Shown in pieces: positions 37,161 through 44,057 of a stretch of 64,000 bases of DNA. Both the position numbers and the translations under genes were made by a program. This DNA is from Pseudomonas sp. IB20 (GTDB lineage: Bacteria > Pseudomonadota > Gammaproteobacteria > Pseudomonadales > Pseudomonadaceae): NCBI RefSeq assembly GCF_009707325.1, contig NZ_CP046103.1, positions 186,001-250,000 on the forward strand, given 5' to 3'. Each line of letters starts with the position of its first letter. Position 1 is the first letter of the stretch. The notes beneath the pieces were generated by a model. The model was not told the DNA's origin. It searched no databases and saw only the letters and a program-made list of their open reading frames with translations.

Positions 37161-37562
37161 ATGGCCTTCTCCACGCAAGACAGTGATGAGGTGCTGAGCG
37201 AGATCAACGTCACACCGCTGGTGGACGTGATGCTGGTGCTGCTGGTGGTGTTTATCGTCACCGCGCCGTTGCTGACCAACGCGATTCCGATCAACCTGCC
37301 CAAGACCGAAGCGGTCGCGCCGGTTGAGCAAAAGGACCCGCTGGTGGTGAGCATCGACGGCGCCGGCAAACTGTTTATCAACAAGGACGAAATCCAGCCG
37401 GACCTGCTGGAGTTCAACCTGCAGGCGGCCAAGGCCAAGGACCCCGATGTGCGGGTGCAACTGCAGGCTGACGATGGCGTTAACTATGGCGAAGTGGCGC
37501 GAGCCATGGCGTCTATCGAGCGTGCGGGCATTACCAAGCTGTCGGTGATTACTGCTCGTTAG
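37161..37562 (+). CDS. exbD: ExbD proton-channel subunit, 133 aa
   Basis: ExbD has a single membrane helix with the essential aspartate in TPLVDVMLVLLVVFIV, after the cytoplasmic EINVTP motif, and a periplasmic peptidoglycan-binding-like domain (VSIDGAGKLFINKDE). With ExbB it passes proton-motive force to TonB. A terminator lies 25 bases downstream. Confidence 0.95.
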   Translation: MAFSTQDSDEVLSEINVTPLVDVMLVLLVVFIVTAPLLTNAIPINLPKTEAVAPVEQKDPLVVSIDGAGKLFINKDEIQPDLLEFNLQAAKAKDPDVRVQLQADDGVNYGEVARAMASIERAGITKLSVITAR

Positions 37563-37586
37563 TTTCAAAAGCCTCGACAAGTTTTT

Positions 37587-37621
37587 GGCCGTTTTCCTTG
37601 GCAGGGTGCGGCCTTTTTTTT
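37587..37621 (+). terminator. Rho-independent terminator after exbD
   Basis: GGCCG (37587-37591) and CGGCC (37609-37613) form a short stem with a long loop, followed by eight T. Confidence 0.75.
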
Positions 37622-37699
37622 GCCTGGGATTTACCTGGTATCCCAATTTCCAATGTGTAACCCGGTCAATGTGGGAGCTGGCGCCAGCCCCACGTTTTG

Positions 37700-37814
37700 A
37701 ATGTCGGTAGTTTTGATATTTTGGTTATTAATAAATAGCTTCTTATTCCTTAACGAATATAACCCTCGTCCCTATACTGGTCAGCAACGTTAAACGCTGC
37801 AGGAGGGCACACCC
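37700..37814 (+). promoter_or_regulatory. AT-rich promoter region before the hydrolase gene
   Basis: GATATTTTGGTTATTAATAA and the following TTCTTATTCCTTAACGAATATAA form an AT-rich island in GC-rich surroundings. Similar islands precede oscA, the ABC operon at 40776, sfnB and tcyJ. A shared sulfur-responsive activator such as CysB is a plausible explanation. No exact operator can be assigned. Confidence 0.4.
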
Positions 37815-38396
37815 ATGCACAGCGAGTCGATTCGTTATCTGATCGTGCCGGGCTGGCAAGGATCGCCAGAAGATCATTGGCAAAGTCATTGGCAGAACAG
37901 CCTGCCCAACAGCGCGCGGGTGGAGCAGGCCGATTGGCTGACGCCGCGACGCGAAGACTGGGTGGCTGCACTGGCCGAGGCCATCGCCGCCGACAGCACC
38001 CCCGTCATCCTGATCGCCCATAGCCTGGGTTGCATCACCGTCGCCCATTGGGCGGCCACCGCTCCTGTGCATTTTTTGCGTCAAGTGCGCGGCGCCTTGC
38101 TGGTGGCGCCGGCGGATGTCGAGCGCCCTGCCTGTTCACCGGCCCTGCGCAACTTTGCGCCGATACCCAGCGACCTGCTGCCGTTTCCCAGCCAAGTGGT
38201 CAGCTCCGATAACGACAGCGCCGTCAGCGCCCCTCGGGCTCTGGAACTGGCGCGCAATTGGGGCGCGGAGGCCGGGATTTTGTCCGGTGCCGGGCATATC
38301 AATGTGAAGTCCGGCCACCAGCGCTGGGAGCAGGGTTTCGCCTACCTCTATCGCCTGCAAAACCGCCTCGAGCATCACGCCCGGCGCAGTGCCTAA
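37815..38396 (+). CDS. RBBP9/YdeN-family serine hydrolase, 193 aa
   Basis: This is a small alpha/beta hydrolase. The start of the fold reads YLIVPGWQGSPEDHWQSHW, a family hallmark. The nucleophile serine is in LIAHSLGC, the acid is probably D162-like in SSDNDSAV, and the histidine is in GAGHINVKSG. No signal peptide is seen. ATG 37815 follows CAGGAGG. The natural substrate is unknown. It is followed by a sigma-54 activator gene and a MetQ-like gene on the same strand, so a sulfur-linked role is possible. Confidence 0.85.
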   Translation: MHSESIRYLIVPGWQGSPEDHWQSHWQNSLPNSARVEQADWLTPRREDWVAALAEAIAADSTPVILIAHSLGCITVAHWAATAPVHFLRQVRGALLVAPADVERPACSPALRNFAPIPSDLLPFPSQVVSSDNDSAVSAPRALELARNWGAEAGILSGAGHINVKSGHQRWEQGFAYLYRLQNRLEHHARRSA

Positions 38397-38445
38397 ATTC
38401 TTTTCAACGCCCCGTCCCTGAGTGGATTTGGGGCGGGAGCCTGCC

Positions 38446-39384
38446 ATGAGTCATGAAACCTTCGGTCAGCCACTGCTGACCTTCCCCGACGCCGAAAAGA
38501 GCCCGCTGAGCATCCGTGCCAAAGCACTGGTGTTTGTCGACCCGCGCTCGCGCCAACTGCGTGAAGACCTGGAAAGCCTGGCGCCGCGCGCCTTGCCCGT
38601 GTTGATTCGCGGCGAGACCGGTAGCGGTAAAGAGCTGCTGGCGCGGCATATCCACCGTGGCAGCGACCGCAGCGGGCTGTTTGTCTCGGTCAATTGCGGC
38701 GCGATCAGCCCTACTTACGCCGACGCCGAACTGTTTGGCTACGCCGCAGGCAGCCACAGCGGTGCGGCCAGCAGCCGCGCCGGCTGGTTTGGCTCGGCCA
38801 ACGGCGGCACTTTGTACCTGGATGAGATCGGCGACTTGCCGCTGCCGATCCAGGTGAAATTGCTCGCCGCCCTGGAAAATCACGAAGTCACCCGCGTCGG
38901 CGCCCACCAGCCAAGCCCGGTGGATGTGCGCTTAGTCGCCGCTACCAGCATCGACCTGGCCCAGGCCGTGGCGGCGGGAAAGTTTCATGAGCGCCTGTTC
39001 CACTACTTGAGCGAAGGCCGGCTGGACTTGCCGGCGTTGCGCGAGCGCGTCGGCGACATCCTGCCCCTGGCGGAATACTTCCTGGGCATCTACAGCCAGC
39101 GCCTGGACCTGCCGGTGCCGCTGATCAGCGACGCCGCCCAGCGCGTGCTGGAGCACCACAGCTGGCCGGGCAATACCCGCGAGCTGGAAAACGTTATTCA
39201 CTTTGCGTTGCTGGTCAGCAGTGGCGATGAAATTTTGCCCGAGCATCTGAATCTGCCGGCGGCGGGTTCGCCGCTTGCGCAAGTGCAGCAGATTTTCGCC
39301 AGTGCCAGCCCGGCTGAGCAGCAGACCCTGCTCAGCTTTCTAAATGAACAGCAGCTACATGAACAAAATGGAATATCAAAGTGA
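38446..39384 (+). CDS. Sigma-54-type AAA+ protein (SfnR-like), lacking GAFTGA and HTH, 312 aa
   Basis: ATG 38446 follows GGGAGCC. There is no receiver or ligand domain. An AAA+ domain covers residues about 30-270, with Walker A GETGSGKE, LYLDEIGDLPLPIQ (Walker B) and the sensor region WPGNTRELENVIHFALL. The sigma-54-contacting loop, normally GAFTGA, reads GSHSGA. After residue 285 no Fis-type DNA-binding domain follows; the end ASPAEQQTLLSFLNEQQ is unlike it. SfnR-type proteins usually keep an HTH. The protein may be degenerate or act through partners. Confidence 0.82.
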   Translation: MSHETFGQPLLTFPDAEKSPLSIRAKALVFVDPRSRQLREDLESLAPRALPVLIRGETGSGKELLARHIHRGSDRSGLFVSVNCGAISPTYADAELFGYAAGSHSGAASSRAGWFGSANGGTLYLDEIGDLPLPIQVKLLAALENHEVTRVGAHQPSPVDVRLVAATSIDLAQAVAAGKFHERLFHYLSEGRLDLPALRERVGDILPLAEYFLGIYSQRLDLPVPLISDAAQRVLEHHSWPGNTRELENVIHFALLVSSGDEILPEHLNLPAAGSPLAQVQQIFASASPAEQQTLLSFLNEQQLHEQNGISK

Positions 39385-39508
39385 ATAAAAGATATTGTTC
39401 GGGAATAAAAAATCTAGGTATTGTCCATTCCACGCCGCGATAGCACTTCGCTGGCACACCATAAAAACGGTCGTCAGAGACGCCCCGGAATTTCGATAAG
39501 GACACTGC

Positions 39509-40291
39509 ATGAAAAAGGTTCTGTTGTTTACCGCTCTGGCGGCTGCCCTGACTGCAAGCTTCGCCCAGGCCAACGAGAAACTGGTGGTTGCCGCCACTCC
39601 GATCCCGCACGCCGAGATCCTTGAGCTGGTCAAACCGACCCTGGCCAAAGAAGGCGTGGACCTTGAGATCAAAGTCTTCACTGACTATGTACAGCCCAAC
39701 ACACAGGTTGCCGAGAAACGCTTGGACGCTAACTACTTCCAAACCCTGCCGTACCTGGAAACCTTCAACAAGGGCAAGGGCACCAACCTGGTCACGGTCA
39801 TCGGTGTGCACGTTGAGCCCATCGGTGGTTACTCGAAGAAGATCAAGAATATTTCCGAACTCAAAGATGGCGCCACCGTGGCCATTCCGAACGAAGGCTC
39901 CAACAATGGCCGTGCCCTGTTGCTGCTGCAAAAGAACGGCCTGATTACGCTCAAAGACCCGACTAATCCCCTGTCCACGACGAAAGACATCGCCAGCAAC
40001 CCGAAAAATCTCAAATTCAAAGAGTTGGAATCGGCCTTGCTGCCACGCGTGCTGGACCAGGTTGACCTGGACGTGATCAATACCAACTACGCCCTGGAAG
40101 CCGGCCTGAACCCAGCCAAAGACGCGCTGATCATCGAAGACGCCAAGTCGCCGTACGTGAACTTCCTGGTGGCACGCCCGGATAACAAGAACAGCGACGC
40201 TATCCAGAAGCTGGCCAAGGCCCTGACCAGCCCTGAAGTCAAAGCCTTCATTGAGAAGAAGTACAGCGGCGCGGTAGTGCCTGCGTTCTGA
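39509..40291 (+). CDS. MetQ/NlpA-family periplasmic binding protein, orphan, 260 aa
   Basis: The protein is related to the D-methionine-binding protein MetQ. The signal peptide ends FAQANEK and lacks a lipobox cysteine, so the mature protein is probably soluble. Typical motifs are IPHAEILELVKPTLAKEGVDLEIKVFTDYVQPN, the DANYFQTLPYLETFN ligand region and IPNEGSNNGRALLLLQ. It lies after the sigma-54 protein with no permease or ATPase next to it, unlike metQ at 55347-56162. It may use that MetNI system or another. A strong terminator follows. Confidence 0.9.
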   Translation: MKKVLLFTALAAALTASFAQANEKLVVAATPIPHAEILELVKPTLAKEGVDLEIKVFTDYVQPNTQVAEKRLDANYFQTLPYLETFNKGKGTNLVTVIGVHVEPIGGYSKKIKNISELKDGATVAIPNEGSNNGRALLLLQKNGLITLKDPTNPLSTTKDIASNPKNLKFKELESALLPRVLDQVDLDVINTNYALEAGLNPAKDALIIEDAKSPYVNFLVARPDNKNSDAIQKLAKALTSPEVKAFIEKKYSGAVVPAF

Positions 40292-40319
40292 TGTAAACAA
40301 AACCCCCTTCAAGGTTTCA

Positions 40320-40353
40320 ACGCCGACGGCTTGCATAGCGTCGGCGTTTTTTT
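40320..40353 (+). terminator. Rho-independent terminator after the orphan metQ-like gene
   Basis: ACGCCGACG and CGTCGGCGT form a 9-bp stem around GCTTGCATAG, followed by seven T. Confidence 0.93.
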
Positions 40354-40466
40354 GATCGTTCCCACGCTCCGCGTGGGAGTGCCTGCTGTGACGCTCCGCG
40401 TCACAATGTTAGAAGCGGACGCAGAGCGTCCTGGGCAGCATTCCCACGCAGAGCGTGGGAATGATC
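40354..40466. repeat. 113-bp composite inverted repeat, copy A
   Basis: GATCGTTCCCACGCTC at the left is mirrored by GAGCGTGGGAATGATC at the right. Inside are smaller inverted units (GTTCCCACGCTCCGCGTGGGA, GTGACGCTCCGCGTCAC, GGACGCAGAGCGTCC). A related element stands at 43706-43819. The two bracket the amino-acid ABC operon. Confidence 0.85.
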
Positions 40467-40471
40467 AGGGG

Positions 40472-40558
40472 CTATGCGGCCCGGCTATTGATCGCCCTGC
40501 GCAACGCCACCAACCACTTCACCAGCTCCTGCGGATCAATCGGTTTCGCCTCGTTCAT
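40472..40558 (-). CDS. Candidate 28-residue microprotein
   Basis: The ATG is at 40558-40556, preceded on the minus strand by GAGGGAATGAGAG, and the stop is TAG at 40474-40472. The peptide starts MNEAKPIDPQELVKWLVALR and ends RAINSRAA; it reads as one amphipathic helix after a short acidic-proline start. It lies alone in the 484-base gap, just beside repeat copy A. Codon use is ordinary for the genome. Without comparison I cannot tell whether it is translated. Confidence 0.35.
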   Translation of the reverse strand: MNEAKPIDPQELVKWLVALRRAINSRAA

Positions 40559-40659
40559 CTCTCATTCCCTCGATTCGGCTTTCCCTCGACCCAAGACCAT
40601 AGCCGCCCCCGGTCAAACCCGCGAATCCGGCGGTTATCTTTTTGCGTGATATCAATATG

Positions 40660-40700
40660 CTATTTCGGTATTTAAATTTTACTTTTTATACCTTTAAAGT
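40660..40700 (+). promoter_or_regulatory. AT-rich region upstream of the amino-acid ABC operon
   Basis: GGTAT (40667-40671) and ATACC (40688-40692) bracket a run of A and T, about 85 bases before the first permease gene. It is likely part of the promoter or an activator site; the assignment is tentative. Confidence 0.4.
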
Positions 40701-40775
40701 TCGCGCTACCCGACGTTACCCACGCCGGAACAGACTGCGCTCGCCGCATTACCCTTGCGGCGTTATGGACTCACG

Positions 40776-41441
40776 ATGACCTTCGATTTCGCTTTTATCC
40801 TCAGCACCTTGCCGGCGTTTCTCAACGCCGTGGGGGTGACGCTGCAAGTGGGCCTGATCGCTATTGCCACCTCCTTGCTGGTGGCGTTGATCAACGCCGC
40901 GCTGCTGGTGTTTCGCACGCCGTACCTGTCGCGCCTGGTGGCGCTGTATGTGGAGCTGGCGCGTAACACGCCGCTGCTGATCCAACTGTTCTTCGTGTAT
41001 TTCGCCTTGCCGGCTCTGGGTTTGAATATTTCCGGGTTCTGGGCGGCGATTATCACCATGACCTTCCTCGGCGGCGCCTACCTCACCGAAGTGCTGCGCG
41101 CCGGTGTGGAAGCGGTGCCGCTGGCGCAGATCGAGTCGGGCAAGTCCATCGGCCTGTCCGACTGGCAACTGCTGCGCCATGTGATTTTGCCCCAGGCCGG
41201 CATCCTCAGCCTGCCGGCGCTGTTCGCCAATTTCATTTTCCTGCTCAAGGAGACCACGGTGGTGTCGGCCGTGGCGGTGCCGGAGATTCTCTACACCACC
41301 AAGAGCTACATCGCGCTCTACTACAAGACTTACGAAATGCTCGCCGTGCTGACGCTGATTTGCGTGTTGTTGTTCTTGCCGCTGTCGCTGCTGCTCAGCC
41401 GCCTGGAAAGGAGGCTCCAGCATGGCCAGTTCGGGTCTTGA
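40776..41441 (+). CDS. Polar amino-acid ABC permease 1, 221 aa
   Basis: This is a HisM/GlnP-type permease with about five membrane helices and the typical GVTLQVGLIAIATS start, ARNTPLLIQLFFVYFALP and EAA-like loop SGKSIGLSDWQLLRHVILPQA. ATG 40776 is chosen; TTG 40755 is upstream in frame. The gene overlaps the next permease by 20 bases. Together with the three following genes it makes a complete importer. Placement among sulfur genes suggests a sulfur amino acid, but the family does not prove it. Confidence 0.9.
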   Translation: MTFDFAFILSTLPAFLNAVGVTLQVGLIAIATSLLVALINAALLVFRTPYLSRLVALYVELARNTPLLIQLFFVYFALPALGLNISGFWAAIITMTFLGGAYLTEVLRAGVEAVPLAQIESGKSIGLSDWQLLRHVILPQAGILSLPALFANFIFLLKETTVVSAVAVPEILYTTKSYIALYYKTYEMLAVLTLICVLLFLPLSLLLSRLERRLQHGQFGS

Positions 41442-42081
41442 GTTGTTGTGGGTGTCGTTGCCGCAACTGGGCAAGGGCGCTGCGCAAACGCTGTCGATTT
41501 CGTTTTTAAGCATCGCCTTCAGTACGGTCGGCGGCGTGTTGTATGGCGTGCTGCGCACGTTGAACAACACACTGATCAACGCGGTGCTGCGGGTTTACCT
41601 GGAGCTGTTTCGCGCGATCCCGGTGCTGGTGTGGTTGTACCTGCTGTTTTTCGGCCTGCCGATTTTCTTCGGCTTGAGCATTCCGAGCTTCTGGTGCGCG
41701 GTGCTGGTGCTGTCGCTGTGGGGCGCCAGCGAGGTGGGCGAAGTGGTCCGTGGTGCGCTGCATTCGCTGCCGCGTGGTCAGCGCGAAGCGGGGTTGTCGA
41801 TTGGGTTGTCCGATCCGCAGCTGTACGGCTACGTGCTGCTGCCCCAAGCCCTCAAACGCCTGACGCCGCCAACCATCAACGTCTATACGCGCATCATTAA
41901 GACCAGCTCCCTTGCGGTGCTGATCGGCGTGGTGGACGTGATCAAGGTCGGCCAGCAAATCATCGAGCGCACCTATGAGTCGGTGCTGATCTACGGCGTG
42001 CTGTTCCTGTTTTTCTTCTTTATTTGCTACCCGTTGTCGGCCGCCTCCAAGGTGCTGGAACGGCGCTGGGCCCAAGCATGA
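41422..42081 (+). CDS. Polar amino-acid ABC permease 2, 219 aa
   Basis: This is the second HisM-type permease of the operon. The start ATG 41422 follows AGGAGG, inside the end of permease 1. GAAQTLSISFLSIAFSTVGG begins the first helix, and FRAIPVLVWLYLLFFGLP and GLSIGLSDPQLYGYVLLPQALKR (the EAA loop) are conserved. The stop overlaps the ATG of the ATPase gene, indicating translational coupling. Confidence 0.9.
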   Translation: MASSGLELLWVSLPQLGKGAAQTLSISFLSIAFSTVGGVLYGVLRTLNNTLINAVLRVYLELFRAIPVLVWLYLLFFGLPIFFGLSIPSFWCAVLVLSLWGASEVGEVVRGALHSLPRGQREAGLSIGLSDPQLYGYVLLPQALKRLTPPTINVYTRIIKTSSLAVLIGVVDVIKVGQQIIERTYESVLIYGVLFLFFFFICYPLSAASKVLERRWAQA

Positions 42082-42854
42082 GCGCATTGATCGAGTTTCA
42101 GGGTTTCAACAAATTCTTCGGCGAGCAGCAGGTGCTCAAGGGCATCGACCTGAGCGTGAAAAGCGGCGAAGTGGTGGTGATCCTCGGCCCCAGTGGCTGC
42201 GGCAAAAGCACCTTGCTGCGCTGCCTCAACGGCTTGGAAGTGGCGCACAGCGGCAGCCTGCGGTTTGCCGGTAAGGAACTGTTGGACAAGCACACCGACT
42301 GGCGCCAAGTGCGCCAGGACGTGGGCATGGTGTTCCAGAGCTACCACCTGTTCCCGCACATGAGCGTGCTCGACAACATCCTGCTCGGCCCGCTGAAAGT
42401 GCAGAAGCGCGACCCGCGTGAAGCCCGCGACCAGGCGGAAAAACTGCTGGAACGCGTAGGCCTGGCCGACAAGCGCGACGCCTTCCCGCGTCAGCTGTCC
42501 GGCGGCCAGCAACAACGCATCGCCATCGTCCGTTCGCTGTGCATGAACCCGCAAGTGATGCTGTTTGACGAAGTCACCGCCGCCCTCGACCCGGAGATGG
42601 TCAAGGAAGTGCTGGAGGTGATTCAGGGCCTGGCCCGCGATGGCATGACCTTGCTGATCGTCACTCACGAAATGGCCTTCGCCCGCGCCGTCGCCGACCG
42701 CGTGGTGTTTATGGAGGCCGGTCGCATCCTCGAACACAACACCCCCGAAGAATTCTTTACGAACCCGCAAACCGCACGCGCGCAGCAGTTCCTGGAGAAG
42801 TTCTCCTTTGTGTCAACACTGCCCAAGAAAACCAAGGAATTGGAGCTGATATGA
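42078..42854 (+). CDS. Amino-acid ABC ATPase, 258 aa
   Basis: This is the ATP-binding subunit of the importer. Walker A GPSGCGKST, Q-loop VFQSYHLFPHMSVLDN, signature LSGGQQQR, Walker B VMLFDEVTAALDPE and switch histidine IVTHEMAFA are intact. ATG 42078 overlaps the preceding stop (ATGA). The following gene again overlaps by 4 bases. Confidence 0.95.
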   Translation: MSALIEFQGFNKFFGEQQVLKGIDLSVKSGEVVVILGPSGCGKSTLLRCLNGLEVAHSGSLRFAGKELLDKHTDWRQVRQDVGMVFQSYHLFPHMSVLDNILLGPLKVQKRDPREARDQAEKLLERVGLADKRDAFPRQLSGGQQQRIAIVRSLCMNPQVMLFDEVTAALDPEMVKEVLEVIQGLARDGMTLLIVTHEMAFARAVADRVVFMEAGRILEHNTPEEFFTNPQTARAQQFLEKFSFVSTLPKKTKELELI

Positions 42855-43705
42855 AAAAGTTACTGCTGCCACTGTTTGCCGTCGCCTTGCTGGCCGGCTG
42901 CGATAAGAAGGCCGAAGAGCCCGCCAAACCAGCGGCTGCTGCCGCCAGCTACATCGACAAGATCAAGGCGCGCGACAAGCTGATCGTCGGCGTATTCACC
43001 GACAAACCGCCGTTCGGCTTTGTGAATGAAGCCGGTCGCTACGTGGGTTTTGATACCGACATCGGCCGCCAATTCGCCAAAGACCTGCTGGGCGACGAGA
43101 ACAAAGTTGAATTCGTTGCCGTGGAGCCGGCCAGCCGTATTCCGTTCCTGCAGAGCGACAAGGTTGACCTTATCCTCGCCAACATGACCGTGACGCCGGA
43201 ACGCAAGGAGGCGGTGGACTTCACCAACCCCAACCTGAAAGTCGCGGTACAGGCCTTGGTGCCGCAGGACAGCTCGGTGAAAAGCCTGAATGACCTGGCC
43301 ACTCGCACCATCATCGTCACCACCGGCACCACGGCGGATATCTGGCTGACCAAGAACCACCCGGACTGGAAGCTGCTCAAGTTCGAGAAAAACTCCGAGT
43401 CGCTGCAAGCGCTGACGGCCGGCCGTGGTGATGCGTATGCGCAAGACAACCTGGTGCTGTTCAGCTGGGCCAAGCAGAACCCTGGCTACCGGGTGCTGGA
43501 AGAGAAGCTCGGTGATGAAGCGCCGATTGCACCGGCGGTGAAGAAGGGCAACATCGAACTGCGCGACTGGGTGAATGCCGAGTTGGCGAAGTTGGGTGAG
43601 GAGAAGTTCTTGCTCAAGCTGTATGACCAATATGTGCGTAAAGAGCTGAGCGATGACACCCAGCCTGAGAGCGTGATTGTTGAGGGTGGTAAGTGGCAGG
43701 GCTGA
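42851..43705 (+). CDS. Amino-acid-binding lipoprotein of the ABC importer, 284 aa
   Basis: The signal peptide ends in LLAGC, a lipobox, so the protein is a lipoprotein. A family-3 solute-binding domain follows, with KLIVGVFTDKPPFGFVNEAGRYVGFDTDIG, the ligand-contact stretch LANMTVTPERKEAVDFTNP and TGTTADIWL. It resembles PEB1/GlnH-type binding proteins for aspartate, glutamate or cystine; the ligand cannot be told. ATG 42851 overlaps the ATPase stop. Repeat copy B starts right after its stop. Confidence 0.92.
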   Translation: MKKLLLPLFAVALLAGCDKKAEEPAKPAAAAASYIDKIKARDKLIVGVFTDKPPFGFVNEAGRYVGFDTDIGRQFAKDLLGDENKVEFVAVEPASRIPFLQSDKVDLILANMTVTPERKEAVDFTNPNLKVAVQALVPQDSSVKSLNDLATRTIIVTTGTTADIWLTKNHPDWKLLKFEKNSESLQALTAGRGDAYAQDNLVLFSWAKQNPGYRVLEEKLGDEAPIAPAVKKGNIELRDWVNAELAKLGEEKFLLKLYDQYVRKELSDDTQPESVIVEGGKWQG

Positions 43706-43819
43706 TGATCGTTCCCACGCTCTGCGTGGGCATGCAGCTTTGGACGCTCCGCGTCCGCTTTTAAAGTCGTGATGCGCAGCGCCACAGGAGGCGTTCCCAC
43801 GCAGAGCGTGGGGACGCTC
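43706..43819. repeat. Composite inverted repeat, copy B
   Basis: It starts TGATCGTTCCCACGCTCTGC and ends with GTTCCCACGCAGAGCGTGGGGACGCTC, a relative of 40354-40466. The inner GGACGCTCCGCGTCC unit is shared. A short REP (GAGCGGGCTTGCCCGC) follows at 43837-43852. Confidence 0.85.
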
Positions 43820-43864
43820 TTCAAAATCAAAATGTGGGAGCGGGCTTGCCCGCGATGAGGCCTG

Positions 43865-44057
43865 TGAAGTGCGCCCCAGAAGTTGGACACTCGTCCAACT
43901 CCTGAGGCTTTTCATGAGCAACGGGCTGGATAAGTACATCCATTACTACAACCATAAGCGAATCAAAACGAAGCTTGGCGGACTGAGCCCTGTGGCTTAC
44001 AGAACCCGGTCCGCGGTAGCCTAACCATTAGCTGTCCAACTTTTGGGGCGCACTTCA
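43865..44057 (+). mobile_element. IS3-family-derived miniature element, 193 bp
   Basis: Terminal inverted repeats of 25 bp at 43865-43889 and 44033-44057 differ at one base (TGAAGTGCGCCCCA(G/A)AAG...). Between them lies only the end of an IS3-type OrfB transposase. The middle of the element has been deleted, so it cannot move on its own but could be mobilised by a full copy. No clear target duplication is visible. The right repeat forms the stop codon of the converging ATPase gene. Confidence 0.88.
43914..44024 (+). pseudogene. Transposase OrfB C-terminal remnant, 36 codons
   Basis: From ATG 43914 the frame reads LDKYIHYYNHKRIKTKLGG and LSPVAYRTRS to TAA. This is the last part of the rve integrase domain and the C-terminus of IS3/IS150-like OrfB proteins. 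The DDE residues upstream are missing, so no activity remains. Confidence 0.9.
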
